From Vibrio atlanticus (GTDB taxonomy: Bacteria > Pseudomonadota > Gammaproteobacteria > Enterobacterales > Vibrionaceae), in NCBI RefSeq assembly GCF_024347315.1, contig NZ_AP025461.1:1426001-1490000 (forward strand): a stretch of DNA of 64,000 nucleotides, read 5' to 3'. The notes beneath the pieces were generated by a model. That model was not told the origin of the DNA. It searched no databases and saw only the letters and a list, made by a program, of their open reading frames with translations. The position numbers were made by a program, and so were the translations under genes. This document shows positions 17,176-26,886 of the stretch, in pieces; position 1 is the stretch's first letter; every line of letters begins with the position of its first letter.

Positions 17176-18555
17176 TTACAGCGTGTTTTTGTAGACTTTG
17201 CCATCTTTCATGATGACTTTAATGGTGTCGATTTCAGGGCTGCGCGGCTCTGCATCAAACCATTTTTCGTTTGCCCCAATCACTGACAAGTCTTCAAGTG
17301 GGTTGCCTTCAACAATAATGATATCGGCGTATGCGCCCGCTTCAATCACGCCTAACTTACCCTCTGGGTATGGGTCCATCACGCCAGATAACTTAACGAT
17401 CTCACCGTTTACCGATGTCATGCCTTTCAAAGTGAAGAAGTTGCCTAACTCTTTACCCGCAAGGAAGATCGTGTGGTCGGTTTGTTTGATACAAGAAACC
17501 ACATCACCGACACAGTCTGTGTGGAAACCCCATTTAGGTTGGTACTTGTTGACGTTCGATATGTAGTCTTTGAATGCTTTGGTTGCCGACTCCGCTTTAC
17601 GCTTAGAGGCAGGGTTCGAGTTGATCGCTTCGATCTGCGTCAGGTAAGGTGAAAACGCGGTCATGTTAGTTGTGATGTAAGCGTCTTTATCTTCCATCTT
17701 GTCAGCGATATCGCCATCGAACATGAAACCGTGTTCGATTGTTTTAACACCCGCATCCAAGTTACGCATGATCGCTTTTTTACTGTAGGCGTGCGACATC
17801 ACGTAAGAGCCATACGCATCAGCAATTTCCACGGCAGCTTCAATTTCTTCCGCAGACATCGCATTCAGCTGCCAAGGGTCGAATGTTGAAGCCACACCAC
17901 CCGAAGACATGATCTTAATTTGAGTATTGCCTTGCTTGAAGTTTTGACGAGCAGCGGCTTTGATTTCTGTAATACCATCGGCATTAAAGCTCACGCTATT
18001 TCGAGCCATACTGGTCGATGAACCAAAGAAGTGTTGGTTAGCCGTGGTTAGGTTACTGAAATCGGCATGCGAACCCGTCGGGCCAATAAATGCGCCTGAT
18101 GTGTAAAGTCGTGGGCCCGGCAACATGCCAGAATCGATTGTTTTACGTAAGCCCGTGTTCAAACCACCCGCATCACGCCACGTGGTAAAACCTGATTGAA
18201 ACACAGCGTTAGCGTTGACTGTCGCTCTAGCGGCCAGTTCTTCAATCGTGCGGTTGTTTTCGTGATCGCTTAGGTTACCGCCATTCAGCAGCAAGTGACC
18301 GTGGCCTTCGATTAAACCCGGCATTAAGGTTTTACCCTGACCATCAATCACATCAGCTTCACCTGCTTCAATTGGCGTTGCGGAGATTTGCTTGATCAGA
18401 TTATCTTCAACCAATACGTGATGATCTTCGTACAGTTTATCTTCTGTACCATTGAATATGTCGACGTTAGTAAACAACGTTGACGCCGCATTTGCAGAAA
18501 GAGCAAATGAGCACGAAAGAGCCACAACAGAGAGCTTTAAGCCAGTATTTTTCAT
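17176..18555 (-). CDS. Exported amidohydrolase (imidazolonepropionase-like)
   Basis: A 459-residue metallo-hydrolase with Sec signal peptide (to 'LSANAA', residue 24). The metal centre is visible: 'EGHGH' (His-Gly-His), 'TQIKIMSSGG' with the candidate carboxylated Lys, 'VMSHAYS', 'IEHGF', and 'HTDC' for the catalytic Asp. The beta-sandwich end has 'GVIEAGAYADIIIVEGNPL'. It belongs to the amidohydrolase group that includes peptidases and lactonase-like enzymes; the substrate is unknown. Periplasmic, first of a three-gene operon with DUF3299 and a porin, consistent with use of one external compound. Confidence 0.83.
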   Translation of the reverse strand: MKNTGLKLSVVALSCSFALSANAASTLFTNVDIFNGTEDKLYEDHHVLVEDNLIKQISATPIEAGEADVIDGQGKTLMPGLIEGHGHLLLNGGNLSDHENNRTIEELAARATVNANAVFQSGFTTWRDAGGLNTGLRKTIDSGMLPGPRLYTSGAFIGPTGSHADFSNLTTANQHFFGSSTSMARNSVSFNADGITEIKAAARQNFKQGNTQIKIMSSGGVASTFDPWQLNAMSAEEIEAAVEIADAYGSYVMSHAYSKKAIMRNLDAGVKTIEHGFMFDGDIADKMEDKDAYITTNMTAFSPYLTQIEAINSNPASKRKAESATKAFKDYISNVNKYQPKWGFHTDCVGDVVSCIKQTDHTIFLAGKELGNFFTLKGMTSVNGEIVKLSGVMDPYPEGKLGVIEAGAYADIIIVEGNPLEDLSVIGANEKWFDAEPRSPEIDTIKVIMKDGKVYKNTL

Positions 18556-18868
18556 TTTTACACCTTGTTATCCATAAATGAGTGGAATCCACTTCCCATA
18601 ACGATTCCGTAACTACTAATGAGTGTCATGAGGTTTCAAAGGTGTTTTTCATTACCCGCGACACTCGCAAATAACAAAATAAAAACATCCCATCAACATT
18701 CAATAACTTAGTAGCAATACTGACAGTATTCAATGTTGAAAAATGGCCATTTGGTGACAATGTGTGATTATGCGGATCAAGTCCTGTTTACTTAATGATT
18801 TTGATACGGCCGTTTTTTTCTAAACAGCGACTATTTCGATATTGTCGTTATTTCGGATACAACCTCTA
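18556..18868. other. Regulatory gap between amidohydrolase and AraC gene
   Basis: A 313-base gap. It holds AAATGGCCATTT (18741-18752) running into the shared motif CATTTGGTGACAA (18748-18760), and GAGTGTC/GACACTC arms (18621-18627, 18660-18666) 32 bases apart. It must contain the promoter of the amidohydrolase operon; I cannot place its -10. Confidence 0.45.
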
Positions 18869-19876
18869 TTATCGTTTTAGCCGCTCTTTTCGATACTGTC
18901 TTGGTGTCATGTTCATCTGTCGTTTGAAGGCACGTGTAAAATGAGAGGAGTCAGCGTAGCCCATCTTTGTGCCGACTTGAGTAATCGACAAATCCGACTC
19001 CGTGAGCAGTTCCAAAACCTGCTCGAACACCATCTCTTCTATCAAGGTTTTATAGACGACACCTTCGCTTTCTAGTCGGCGTTGGATGGTTCTGACATGA
19101 ATATTCAGAATTTCAGATGCCAAGCTAATAGGGAGTTTCCCCATCGTGAGATAAGGTTTAATCACAAGTTTGAATGCGCTCAGAAATGAGCTGGGTAGAG
19201 GCGTGATGAATTCAGGTGTATGGCCGCGCTTTGACAACACGATAGGCGAAAGCATGATCTCTTCAGGGATCTCAAAAGCAGTCACTGGCCTATGCGTGTA
19301 AAACTGGGCACTGCCCATTTGCGGCAACGATTGAAAGCATTCAAGATCACCACTCTGAATCCCAACTTCCGATGGTTTCCAACGCCCTTGAGTTAACACG
19401 GAAAGGAGTTCATTGATGAAAATGACAGAGAACAGTTCAGCAAACTTAAACCAAGGTGCGTTAGTAAATGGCTTCTCGCGAACCAACCACCACTTGCCTC
19501 CGGATTGCTTGGTATAGACATTCGCACCATTGGATACGAGCTTCAGCTGCTCACCAAATTGGTCTAACACGCTTTTCAATGAATCCTGCTGACTCAGTTT
19601 AGCCACAAACCTTGGTACATAAGTTTGCTTGCAAAAGCTCCACATAAAAAGCGAAAATTCTTCTCTCGACGCCGACTCCCCCATAATCTTGACCACATTT
19701 TTTATGGTGGTCTCTGGGAGATAATCGTAATGGTCATTGCTGGTGAGAATGTCATTGGGGATTTTAGCATTACGTAACAAGGTGTAGATTTCACCATCAA
19801 TATGTTTGAACAGTTCCGCGAACAGCTCAACTTCCTTCTTATCTACCACTGTCATTATCTGAGGGCTATTTGGCAT
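18869..19876 (-). CDS. AraC-family transcriptional regulator
   Basis: 335 residues: N-terminal ligand-binding region of the PF12625 type (about 20-210) and two C-terminal HTH motifs ('LPISLASEILNIHVRTIQR' and 'ITQVGTKMGYADSSHFTRAF'). Ends in 'TPRQYRKERLKR'. It is the same type as the protein at 13202-14227 but only moderately similar. It is upstream of the amidohydrolase operon on the same strand and is a likely regulator of it. Confidence 0.85.
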   Translation of the reverse strand: MPNSPQIMTVVDKKEVELFAELFKHIDGEIYTLLRNAKIPNDILTSNDHYDYLPETTIKNVVKIMGESASREEFSLFMWSFCKQTYVPRFVAKLSQQDSLKSVLDQFGEQLKLVSNGANVYTKQSGGKWWLVREKPFTNAPWFKFAELFSVIFINELLSVLTQGRWKPSEVGIQSGDLECFQSLPQMGSAQFYTHRPVTAFEIPEEIMLSPIVLSKRGHTPEFITPLPSSFLSAFKLVIKPYLTMGKLPISLASEILNIHVRTIQRRLESEGVVYKTLIEEMVFEQVLELLTESDLSITQVGTKMGYADSSHFTRAFKRQMNMTPRQYRKERLKR

Positions 19877-19956
19877 CCTTTCCCTTATCTATTCGTTCAC
19901 GAACTCAAATTATCACCTCTTTTAAGATAGCAGAACAAACGCCGTGTTACCTAGGC

Positions 19957-20007
19957 CTACTAACCGAATGTCTCTGTCAAAATAACGAATAAACAAACGG
20001 TTAGTAG
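19957..20007. repeat. 10-bp inverted repeat upstream of AraC gene
   Basis: CTACTAACCG (19957-19966) and its perfect complement CGGTTAGTAG (19998-20007) are 31 bases apart. They lie between the AraC-type gene start and the end of the PACE gene. It could be an operator pair or a long stem-loop. Confidence 0.75.
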
Positions 20008-20035
20008 CCAAACTCGTGTTTACTGACTTGGTAGA

Positions 20036-20464
20036 TTACTGAACGGCTAGCTCCCCTCTGCGTACCAAGAACGATCTCACGTAATCGTAAATCAGATTAA
20101 ACACAAACGCGTAAATAGTAATAAAAATGGTCACGCCGATATCCATTAAGAATGCCTGCCAAATCCCCACATTAAGCAAGAAAGCCATCACTGGGATTGT
20201 CGCTATGAGAAGACCAGCTTCAAACAACACCACGTGAAAAACACGTAACTTTAGCGAACGCTTTGATTTTTCACCCGTAAAGTAGCGATCAAAAATGCGG
20301 TTAAAACAGTAATTCCAAATCATAGCGATTGTAGCGACAACTATCATGGTTCCTGATAAGGCATTCACATCATGATCGGTAAATATCGCCAAGCCGATAA
20401 TTGAAAGTGTTACGGCCAAAACTTCGAATAACACTGAGTGGAACACTCTTTCTAACGTACTCAT
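20036..20464 (-). CDS. PACE-family efflux protein
   Basis: A 142-residue inner-membrane protein with four helices, two tandem bacterial transmembrane pair repeats: 'RVFHSVLFEV' begins the first and 'RVFHVVLFEAG' the second. 'WNYCFNRIFDRYF' and 'FNLIYDYVRSF' are the matching helix-2 and helix-4 motifs. PACE proteins such as AceI export biocides (chlorhexidine-type) and polyamine-like cations. A LysR-family gene is divergent, as is usual for this family. Confidence 0.9.
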   Translation of the reverse strand: MSTLERVFHSVLFEVLAVTLSIIGLAIFTDHDVNALSGTMIVVATIAMIWNYCFNRIFDRYFTGEKSKRSLKLRVFHVVLFEAGLLIATIPVMAFLLNVGIWQAFLMDIGVTIFITIYAFVFNLIYDYVRSFLVRRGELAVQ

Positions 20465-20543
20465 ACATTCCTCTAAATAATCTAGTATGTGTTGGATTAG
20501 CTCGGATTATGTCATCGAAAATAATAAGAGAAAGTTAACAGCC

Positions 20544-20558
20544 ATCACGATTAGTGAT
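20544..20558. promoter_or_regulatory. Putative LysR-type operator in PACE/LysR divergent region
   Basis: ATCAC GATTA GTGAT has 5-bp perfect arms and fits T-N11-A. It lies between the two divergent starts, so it is probably where the LysR protein binds. Confidence 0.5.
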
Positions 20559-20602
20559 AGCCTGAGTATTATCATCCCATTTGGTATTGAACGAGAAGTA
20601 AC

Positions 20603-21505
20603 ATGTACAGTTTTGAGCAACTAAAAGTCTTCGTCACCGTGTGTGAAAGTGGTTCTTTTTCTGCTGCAGCACGCAAGCTGAAACGCGCTCAATCTGGTGT
20701 CAGCCAATCGATCGCCAACCTAGAAATTGCCATCGATCAAGAGCTGTTTAACCGCGAGAAAAACATCCCTGTTTTGACCAACACAGGTAAAGCATTATTA
20801 CCTGTCGCTAAGTCGATTCTCGACCAACAAAAGTACTTCGACCAAAAAGTAGAATCGCTCACACAAGAAGATGAGCACGAACTGATCATTGCGGTTGATG
20901 AAAGCATCATAGATAAGAATTTCATTAAGATAATCAGCTCACTGGCCGATCAGTTCCCAATCACGCAATTCGATATTATTACGGCCTCAACCTTCGATGT
21001 GGAAGACCTCGTAAGACGCGGCAAAGCGCAGATTGGCATCATCTATGCGGATGGTGAACTTAAAGTGGATATGGACTTCTTCTTACTGGGCCAAGCCCGC
21101 TTTCTTACAGTTAGCTCCGCCACTCACGAACTCAGCCAAATGTCGGTAGTACAAGACTCAGATCTAAAGCGTTACCGCCAATGTGTGCATCGCAGTTCAA
21201 AGCAGCGCGAACTGTGGTTCACCTACGGTATTAGCCCGATGCTTTGGTATGCCAACAACCACAAAACGATCATCGATCTCGTTGAACAGAACGTAGGGTG
21301 GGCAAATGTGCCTGAAATGATGGTGATGGAAGGGATTCAGAAAGGTGATCTCGTAGCACTGCCAGTGGCACACGAGCATGGTGGTTGGATTACTCCAGTG
21401 GGTTGCTTAGTGTCTCGCAGCCATATCAATGGCCCAGTGTTAACAAGTTTACTTGAAAAACTAAAAGGCCACTCATTAGAGAACAATCAGTGGCAAGCCA
21501 ACTAA
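20603..21505 (+). CDS. LysR-family regulator, divergent from PACE pump
   Basis: 300 residues. N-terminal winged helix 'LKVFVTVCESGSFSAAARKL' and 'AQSGVSQSIANLE', then a LysR substrate-binding domain from about residue 88. Divergent from the PACE gene with a shared 138-base control region, so it probably activates the pump when its ligand is bound. Ligand unknown. Confidence 0.88.
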   Translation: MYSFEQLKVFVTVCESGSFSAAARKLKRAQSGVSQSIANLEIAIDQELFNREKNIPVLTNTGKALLPVAKSILDQQKYFDQKVESLTQEDEHELIIAVDESIIDKNFIKIISSLADQFPITQFDIITASTFDVEDLVRRGKAQIGIIYADGELKVDMDFFLLGQARFLTVSSATHELSQMSVVQDSDLKRYRQCVHRSSKQRELWFTYGISPMLWYANNHKTIIDLVEQNVGWANVPEMMVMEGIQKGDLVALPVAHEHGGWITPVGCLVSRSHINGPVLTSLLEKLKGHSLENNQWQAN

Positions 21506-21785
21506 TCTCCCCCAATTCTTGAATTCAGCCTATTTTAGCAACTGAATCCTAAATCAATGACGGTGGTGTTTTCTCCAGCACTACCTCATTTCCGCTTTTC
21601 GTGCCGATAATTTTCTTTGTCGTGTGGATAAAACACCCTAGTTGATATCCCAAAGTGACATAACTAGTATGCCATCCCAAAGGGTTTGTCTTATCAAACT
21701 GATATCGACAAAACCAAATCGCTCTTTAACACCACTGACCCAACTTCAAATCTCCCACATAAGTGCCCCTGCCCTGTAACCACTT

Positions 21786-22268
21786 GTGACAGCTTCAAAT
21801 AGATCACTTTTGAATATTGATTCGCACCCAGTTTATGAGCCCTCTTTGAGTGCTTTTTTATATCTAAATGAACCTTTTGGAAAATTTGTCGTGAACGTTT
21901 TAAGAAATATTTGCCCTGAGAAAATGGGTAAAGAGCGTAACAAACGAGAGTATGATTTACGCGTACTTAATTGTGTCAGTGAAAGCGAATATGAATCGCG
22001 TATGGCAGTATGGAATAGCTTAACTTTGGTTGCTACTCCGTCTGTTTCAGAAACAAAAGGCTTCATCGATGAGGCTTTCAACAAACTTCAGCAAGATTTG
22101 AAAGAAGCGAGCCGCGAGTTATCGATTAACTACACAGACTTCATTGCAATGGCGCATGAAGAACTTAACTACATTAAAGTGTTTGTTGCTGATAAGACCG
22201 CACAATACGGCTGGTATGCCGCGATCGTTCTTATGATCATCGGTACTGTTGCTTTATGCGCTCAGTAA
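21786..22268 (+). CDS. Small tail-anchored membrane protein, unknown
   Basis: A 160-residue protein from GTG at 21786. Most of it is soluble and helical; the C-terminal 20 residues ('WYAAIVLMIIGTVALCAQ') are one membrane helix. I do not recognise a family. The start is not certain: no strong RBS precedes the GTG, and a TTG further in could be used. Monocistronic, followed by a large inverted repeat. Confidence 0.6.
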   Translation: MTASNRSLLNIDSHPVYEPSLSAFLYLNEPFGKFVVNVLRNICPEKMGKERNKREYDLRVLNCVSESEYESRMAVWNSLTLVATPSVSETKGFIDEAFNKLQQDLKEASRELSINYTDFIAMAHEELNYIKVFVADKTAQYGWYAAIVLMIIGTVALCAQ

Positions 22269-22348
22269 ACCAAACTGTGTATTAAATAAATTGTCTTAAA
22301 AGCTCAATCAATAGGCCAATTTAGCCTTTCTATGAGCCTGTTGTTTAA

Positions 22349-22384
22349 CTAGAAAACAAATGATTAACCTCATTTGTTTTCTAG
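22349..22384. terminator. Perfect 15-bp inverted repeat between convergent genes
   Basis: CTAGAAAACAAATGA (22349-22363) pairs perfectly with 22370-22384 across a 6-base loop. The arms are A/T-rich with a T run inside, so it is probably a terminator for the convergent membrane-protein and thiE genes. Confidence 0.65.
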
Positions 22385-22396
22385 TCTATAACCCCT

Positions 22397-23014
22397 TCAC
22401 TCTCCCATTAGAGACAACAGATCCTGCGTCGCTTGTTTTGGATCTTCAGCGTGACATATCGCAGATACCAGTGCTAACCCATGAATGCCGCTCTCAACTA
22501 ACTGCGGGATGTTCGATTCGTTAATTCCACCAATACCGACAATCGGTAACTTCGTTGTCTCCAACGCCATTTTAATACCATCATAACCCCAATGTTTCTT
22601 AAGGTTTGTCTTAGTCGGTGTGGCAAAAAGCGCACTGAGGCCAATGTAATCGATCGGTAAGCTATCGGCTTCTTGTAACTGCTGTTCAGTTTCAATTGAT
22701 AACCCAAGAATCTTATCTGGACCTATCAACTGACGGGCTAACTCAGCAGACATATCAGACTGTCCTAAATGTAAGCCGTCAGCATCCACAGCCAACGCAA
22801 CGTCTACCCGATCGTTAATGATCAGCGGTACACCAGAACCTGCCAAAATCGACTTTACGGCTTGTGCTCGTTCAATGAAGGCTCTTACATCTCCGTGTTT
22901 CTCTCTTACTTGAACCATAGTGACACCACCAGCGATTGCTTGTTCAACTACAAACTTAAGCGTTTCTAGATCTTGCTGGTCATCAGTAACCAAGTAGAGC
23001 TTATAAGGGTTCAT
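22397..23014 (-). CDS. thiE: Thiamine-phosphate synthase
   Basis: Joins HMP-PP and HET-P to thiamine phosphate. 205 residues from ATG at 23014 ('MNPYKLYLVTDD'), with AAAGG seven bases upstream; an earlier ATG would add 23 residues without the family pattern. Motifs: 'VQVREKHGDVRAF', 'INDRVDVAL', 'GLHLGQSDM', 'GLSIETEQ', 'IGLSALFATPTK', 'VGIGGI'. It stands alone, 190 bases from an oppositely directed chemoreceptor, without a visible TPP riboswitch. Confidence 0.9.
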   Translation of the reverse strand: MNPYKLYLVTDDQQDLETLKFVVEQAIAGGVTMVQVREKHGDVRAFIERAQAVKSILAGSGVPLIINDRVDVALAVDADGLHLGQSDMSAELARQLIGPDKILGLSIETEQQLQEADSLPIDYIGLSALFATPTKTNLKKHWGYDGIKMALETTKLPIVGIGGINESNIPQLVESGIHGLALVSAICHAEDPKQATQDLLSLMGE

Positions 23015-23273
23015 ATCGTGCCTTTGGAGTCGGAGTCTAAATTGCGTTTCTACTATTTTACCGACAATTCGCATCATGTGCATGGAAGTTAATAAACAAT
23101 TAGCTCAATTAAGCATGCTCCAACAAATATGCAACCCATTGAGACGAGACTAAAAAACCGGATTTTTTAACGAAAGCGTTACTTATTACACAAACTATTC
23201 ACTTAAGCCTGCCCAGAACACTGTTTTATGGAATACTTCGCAGTGAAGGAATCAGGTAAATATAGGGATAGTT

Positions 23274-25217
23274 ATGCGCCACCTTTCTATAGCATTTAAG
23301 ATCAAGCTAGGTTATGCCATCTGCTTGCTCTTTTTCGTCATTTCAGGCTTTGTGAGTTACAAAGGTATCCAAACCTTGTCGAACGGCTTTAGCCAATACA
23401 GTGTACTTAGCCAGAAAGCAACACTGTCAGGCAACATTCAAGTGCATTTTCTGCAGATGCGCTTAGCCTCTGAACGTTACTTAAAGTCATTGGATGAGCA
23501 ATACGAAGTAAATTATCAATCAAGTAAACTCGCGATTGATGACCTTCTGAACAACTTAATTCAAACCACTACCAAAACCGATAGCTTAGCTAGCCTGCAA
23601 TTAGTGCAAGACAGCGTGGCGGCATTTGACACGGCTTATGGCTCAATGAAACAGAGTCAGCTGCTTATTGACCAACTCGTAAATGTTGAGATGGTCAAAC
23701 GAGAAACCAACGCCCTCAAAGCCGCGCAAAGCTTGTTGTATGAGTCGTACAACAACAATGATCCAAACGCGAGCTTGTACGCAGGCATGTTGATGGAGAA
23801 CTTCCTCGCAGCCAAGATCACTGTACTGAGTTACTCAAACAACAACGACCTAAAAACCTATGAAGCGGGTAAAGATATCTTTGAATACGCGTTGCCGGGT
23901 ATTGAAGGCGACATTGAGTCTCTCAAATCATCCCCTTACCAAAGCGAGTTGATTGAAGATTTCTCTAACCAGCGTGAAGCGTATGCAAAAGGCTTTGAAC
24001 AAGTTCATCAGCAGATGATTGAGAACACGCAAAGAACTGCGACGCTTGCCTCGATTGGTGACAGCTTGGCTATCGCGGTAGCCGATGCTCAAAGTATTCT
24101 AGAGCAACAGAAACAAGCATTAACGCCAGAGCTTCAAGCCAGTGAGAAACGTTCAGTTCAAATCATCTTCTTGCTAACGGGTGTGGCTTTGGTGATTGGC
24201 ATGACGAGCGCTGTGTTGGTGACTCGTTCTATTACCAAAGGCATCGCACAGGTTAAACAGATCACCAATGAGCTTTCTCAAGGCAACTTAAATGTTGAAG
24301 TGAACATCGAGAGCAAGAACGAGATTGGCGAACTGCTCACCAACATGGAGATCACCATTGAATCTCTGCGCGATATTGTCGGCCAAGTGAACCGCTCTAG
24401 TGTGCGTATTGGTGAGATGTCGGAGTCACTCAATCAAGTAACCAATAACAGCTCGACCAACGCAACACAATTGAACAGTGAAATGATCAATATATCTTCT
24501 GCCGTTGATCAATTGGCTTCGAGCACATCAGAAATTGCTGCAAGTGCTAACCACGCCTCTCAAGTTGCGAACCAAGCAACCGAGAATGTAGCGATGGGTC
24601 TAAAAGAAGTAGACAAAACACTGCACGAAATTGGCAGTGCCGATGAAAGCATGCAGGTCAGCAGTCAGAAAGTGACTGACCTACACAAAGAGTCGATGAA
24701 CATTGGTGCCATTCTTGAAGTAATCAAAGGCGTTTCTGAGCAAACTAACCTATTGGCATTGAACGCGGCCATTGAAGCCGCTCGTGCGGGTGAACAAGGT
24801 CGTGGGTTTGCTGTCGTAGCCGATGAAGTAAGAACGCTCGCTAAGCGTACCCAAGATTCAGCTAGCCAAATTGATGAACTCATCACATCGCTACAACGTG
24901 GCGCTAAAGATGCGTTAGAGTCGATCAAAGAGAGCCACAGCACGGTTTCAGATGCTTCAACTCAGGCACAGCAAGCTTCTCAGAACTTACATGTGATCAA
25001 CCAACACATTCAAGATCTGAACCAAGCGAATAGCCAGATAGCAGTGTCCGTCGATGAACAAGATTGCCTAACAAAATCTCTAGGTGAAAACGCGCAAGGT
25101 GCCAATACCATCGCGCAGAGCAACCAAGAGTCTGTCAGCAGCATTTCTGGTGCCGCGAGCGACTTAACCGAAGTTGCTCATCACTTAGAGAGCCAAGTGA
25201 ATCGATTTAGAACCTAA
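23274..25217 (+). CDS. Methyl-accepting chemotaxis protein
   Basis: 647 residues. TM1 near residues 12-32, a long helical periplasmic sensor (about 40-295) of HBM-like size, TM2 near 297-315, HAMP (316-370) and the conserved signalling tip '[20 protein letters not shown]' followed by '[15 protein letters not shown]'. No CheR-tether pentapeptide at the C-terminus ('QVNRFRT'). Ligand unknown. It lies between thiE and the thi operon, but nothing else ties it to thiamine. Confidence 0.9.
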   Translation: MRHLSIAFKIKLGYAICLLFFVISGFVSYKGIQTLSNGFSQYSVLSQKATLSGNIQVHFLQMRLASERYLKSLDEQYEVNYQSSKLAIDDLLNNLIQTTTKTDSLASLQLVQDSVAAFDTAYGSMKQSQLLIDQLVNVEMVKRETNALKAAQSLLYESYNNNDPNASLYAGMLMENFLAAKITVLSYSNNNDLKTYEAGKDIFEYALPGIEGDIESLKSSPYQSELIEDFSNQREAYAKGFEQVHQQMIENTQRTATLASIGDSLAIAVADAQSILEQQKQALTPELQASEKRSVQIIFLLTGVALVIGMTSAVLVTRSITKGIAQVKQITNELSQGNLNVEVNIESKNEIGELLTNMEITIESLRDIVGQVNRSSVRIGEMSESLNQVTNNSSTNATQLNSEMINISSAVDQLASSTSEIAASANHASQVANQATENVAMGLKEVDKTLHEIGSADESMQVSSQKVTDLHKESMNIGAILEVIKGVSEQTNLLALNAAIEAARAGEQGRGFAVVADEVRTLAKRTQDSASQIDELITSLQRGAKDALESIKESHSTVSDASTQAQQASQNLHVINQHIQDLNQANSQIAVSVDEQDCLTKSLGENAQGANTIAQSNQESVSSISGAASDLTEVAHHLESQVNRFRT

Positions 25218-25288
25218 CGAAGCCAATTGCTCATATAACGAGATAGCTAACACGACGACGAGTTAATACGGTTTTGAAGCACCAATAG

Positions 25289-25323
25289 AAAAGCCCTCAA
25301 CACATATGTGTTGGGGGCTTTTT
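25289..25323. terminator. Bidirectional terminator
   Basis: Stem AAAGCCCTCAACACA paired with TGTGTTGGGGGCTTT; the ends carry A and T runs. Ends the chemoreceptor transcript and the thi operon. Confidence 0.8.
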
Positions 25324-25354
25324 AGTGAGCTAGGAATACAGATCTAGATTGAAT

Positions 25355-26140
25355 CTACTGAATCTTCAAACGTTGAATCAGAGTCTCTTCGTCTAACTGG
25401 TACAACTCATCAAGCAAGTTCATTTGCAAGCTACCTGGGCCGCGAGAGTTCTCAGCTGCGATTTCACCAACCACACCCAATACCGCCGCTGCCGCTAAAC
25501 CACTTTCATCTCCAACAGCAGCGAAAGCTCCCGTTAATGCCGTTAAGGTACAACCCATGCCGGTCACATACGGCATCATTGGATGACCATTGTTTAACGT
25601 CACCACGCTGTCTTTGGTGACAACGTAATCTGTCTCACCAGAAATCACCACATTCGCACCGTATTCAGCCACTAAGCATTGCGCTGCGCCTAATGCTGCA
25701 TCACTGCTATCTAGCGCATCAACACCTTTGCTCTGCGCTTGCTCGCCCGCTAACGCGATAATCTCAGACGCGTTACCACGAATGATCAATTTATCCGCTA
25801 AACGTGCAATTTCACGAGAAGTCTCGGTACGCAGCGTACTAGCACCGCAACCCACAGGGTCAAGAACCACAACCTTGTTGTTCGCGTTCGCTTGCTCAAC
25901 AGCAAAACACATTCTCGGCGTCCAAACACTGTCGAGCGTGCCAATGTTGATCACCAAAGCGCCAGAGAAAGACATCATCTCAGCCAGTTCTTGTTGCGAG
26001 TGCGCCATAATAGGCGAAGCTCCAATCGCCAATAACGCATTGGCCGTATTGTTCATCACGACGTAGTTGGTAATGTTCACAACCAGTGGTTTTTGCTCTC
26101 GTACTGCGCGCAACGATTGGATGATTTGTTCAGTTAGCAT
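25355..26140 (-). CDS. thiM: Hydroxyethylthiazole kinase
   Basis: Phosphorylates the thiazole alcohol for thiamine salvage. 261 residues; '[20 protein letters not shown]', '[12 protein letters not shown]', '[10 protein letters not shown]' and '[14 protein letters not shown]' (with the catalytic Cys) are all ThiM hallmarks. It is the last gene of the riboswitch-controlled operon, 69 bases after tenA. Confidence 0.92.
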   Translation of the reverse strand: MLTEQIIQSLRAVREQKPLVVNITNYVVMNNTANALLAIGASPIMAHSQQELAEMMSFSGALVINIGTLDSVWTPRMCFAVEQANANNKVVVLDPVGCGASTLRTETSREIARLADKLIIRGNASEIIALAGEQAQSKGVDALDSSDAALGAAQCLVAEYGANVVISGETDYVVTKDSVVTLNNGHPMMPYVTGMGCTLTALTGAFAAVGDESGLAAAAVLGVVGEIAAENSRGPGSLQMNLLDELYQLDEETLIQRLKIQ

Positions 26141-26209
26141 GGGTAAATCCTTATTCGTGAAAGTCGTTTAAGCCGCTGCAGGTTGGCTAGCGACAAGGTT
26201 TAGCCGTGA

Positions 26210-26878
26210 TTAGTCATTAAGAGCGTTCAGCCCTTGCTGCCAAAAAGCCACTTCCATACGCGTTGCGGTTTTGAAGATATGAACGATGTTTTGACCGCGC
26301 TCGCTGTTGATATCAATTTCAGCAAGCAGTTGATTGAAGTATTCCGCACCCGTTGCCACACCAGACTGGAATTCTTCACCGCCGTAAAGCTGCAGCCAGC
26401 TTGCGTATGGGTTGCCTTCCAATACAGTATCACTGCTTTCTAACAGCGCTTTACCGATAACAGCGTAACCGATTGAACACGGAGCCAGTGCCGCATATAA
26501 GTCGACAAGATCACCTGTCATACCCGCATCTAGAACGTAGCGCGTGTAAGCAACTGTGCCGAAGTCTTCAGGTTCATTTTCTAAATCCGATTCGGTTAAA
26601 CCCCACTGACCACAGTAAGTCACGTGGTGAGAGATTTCAGAATCTAGCAGAGCATGAACACTTGGCAGTGCACGACGCATATCAGCCAAGGTTTTAGCTT
26701 TGTAAATCGCCAAAGCATAAGCACGCGCATACTGCTTTAAAAACAGAAAATCTTGCTTCAAGTAATGCAGAAAACACGGCTGAGCGAGCGTGCCGTTTGC
26801 CAGCGTTTTAACAAAATCATGCTCGGTGTAGTCTTGCCAATCTTGCTGACAAGCTTGGATTAAGTCTTGGTATTTCAT
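26210..26878 (-). CDS. tenA: Aminopyrimidine aminohydrolase (thiaminase II)
   Basis: Salvages HMP from degraded thiamine. 222 residues; 'HYLKQDFLFLKQYARAYAL', 'HVTYCGQWG', the active-site Cys in 'LAPCSIGYAVIG' and the C-terminal catalytic Glu in 'TRMEVAFWQQGL' match TenA. The start follows thiY by only 8 bases, so the two are co-translated. Confidence 0.9.
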   Translation of the reverse strand: MKYQDLIQACQQDWQDYTEHDFVKTLANGTLAQPCFLHYLKQDFLFLKQYARAYALAIYKAKTLADMRRALPSVHALLDSEISHHVTYCGQWGLTESDLENEPEDFGTVAYTRYVLDAGMTGDLVDLYAALAPCSIGYAVIGKALLESSDTVLEGNPYASWLQLYGGEEFQSGVATGAEYFNQLLAEIDINSERGQNIVHIFKTATRMEVAFWQQGLNALND

Positions 26879-26886
26879 GAGATTCC

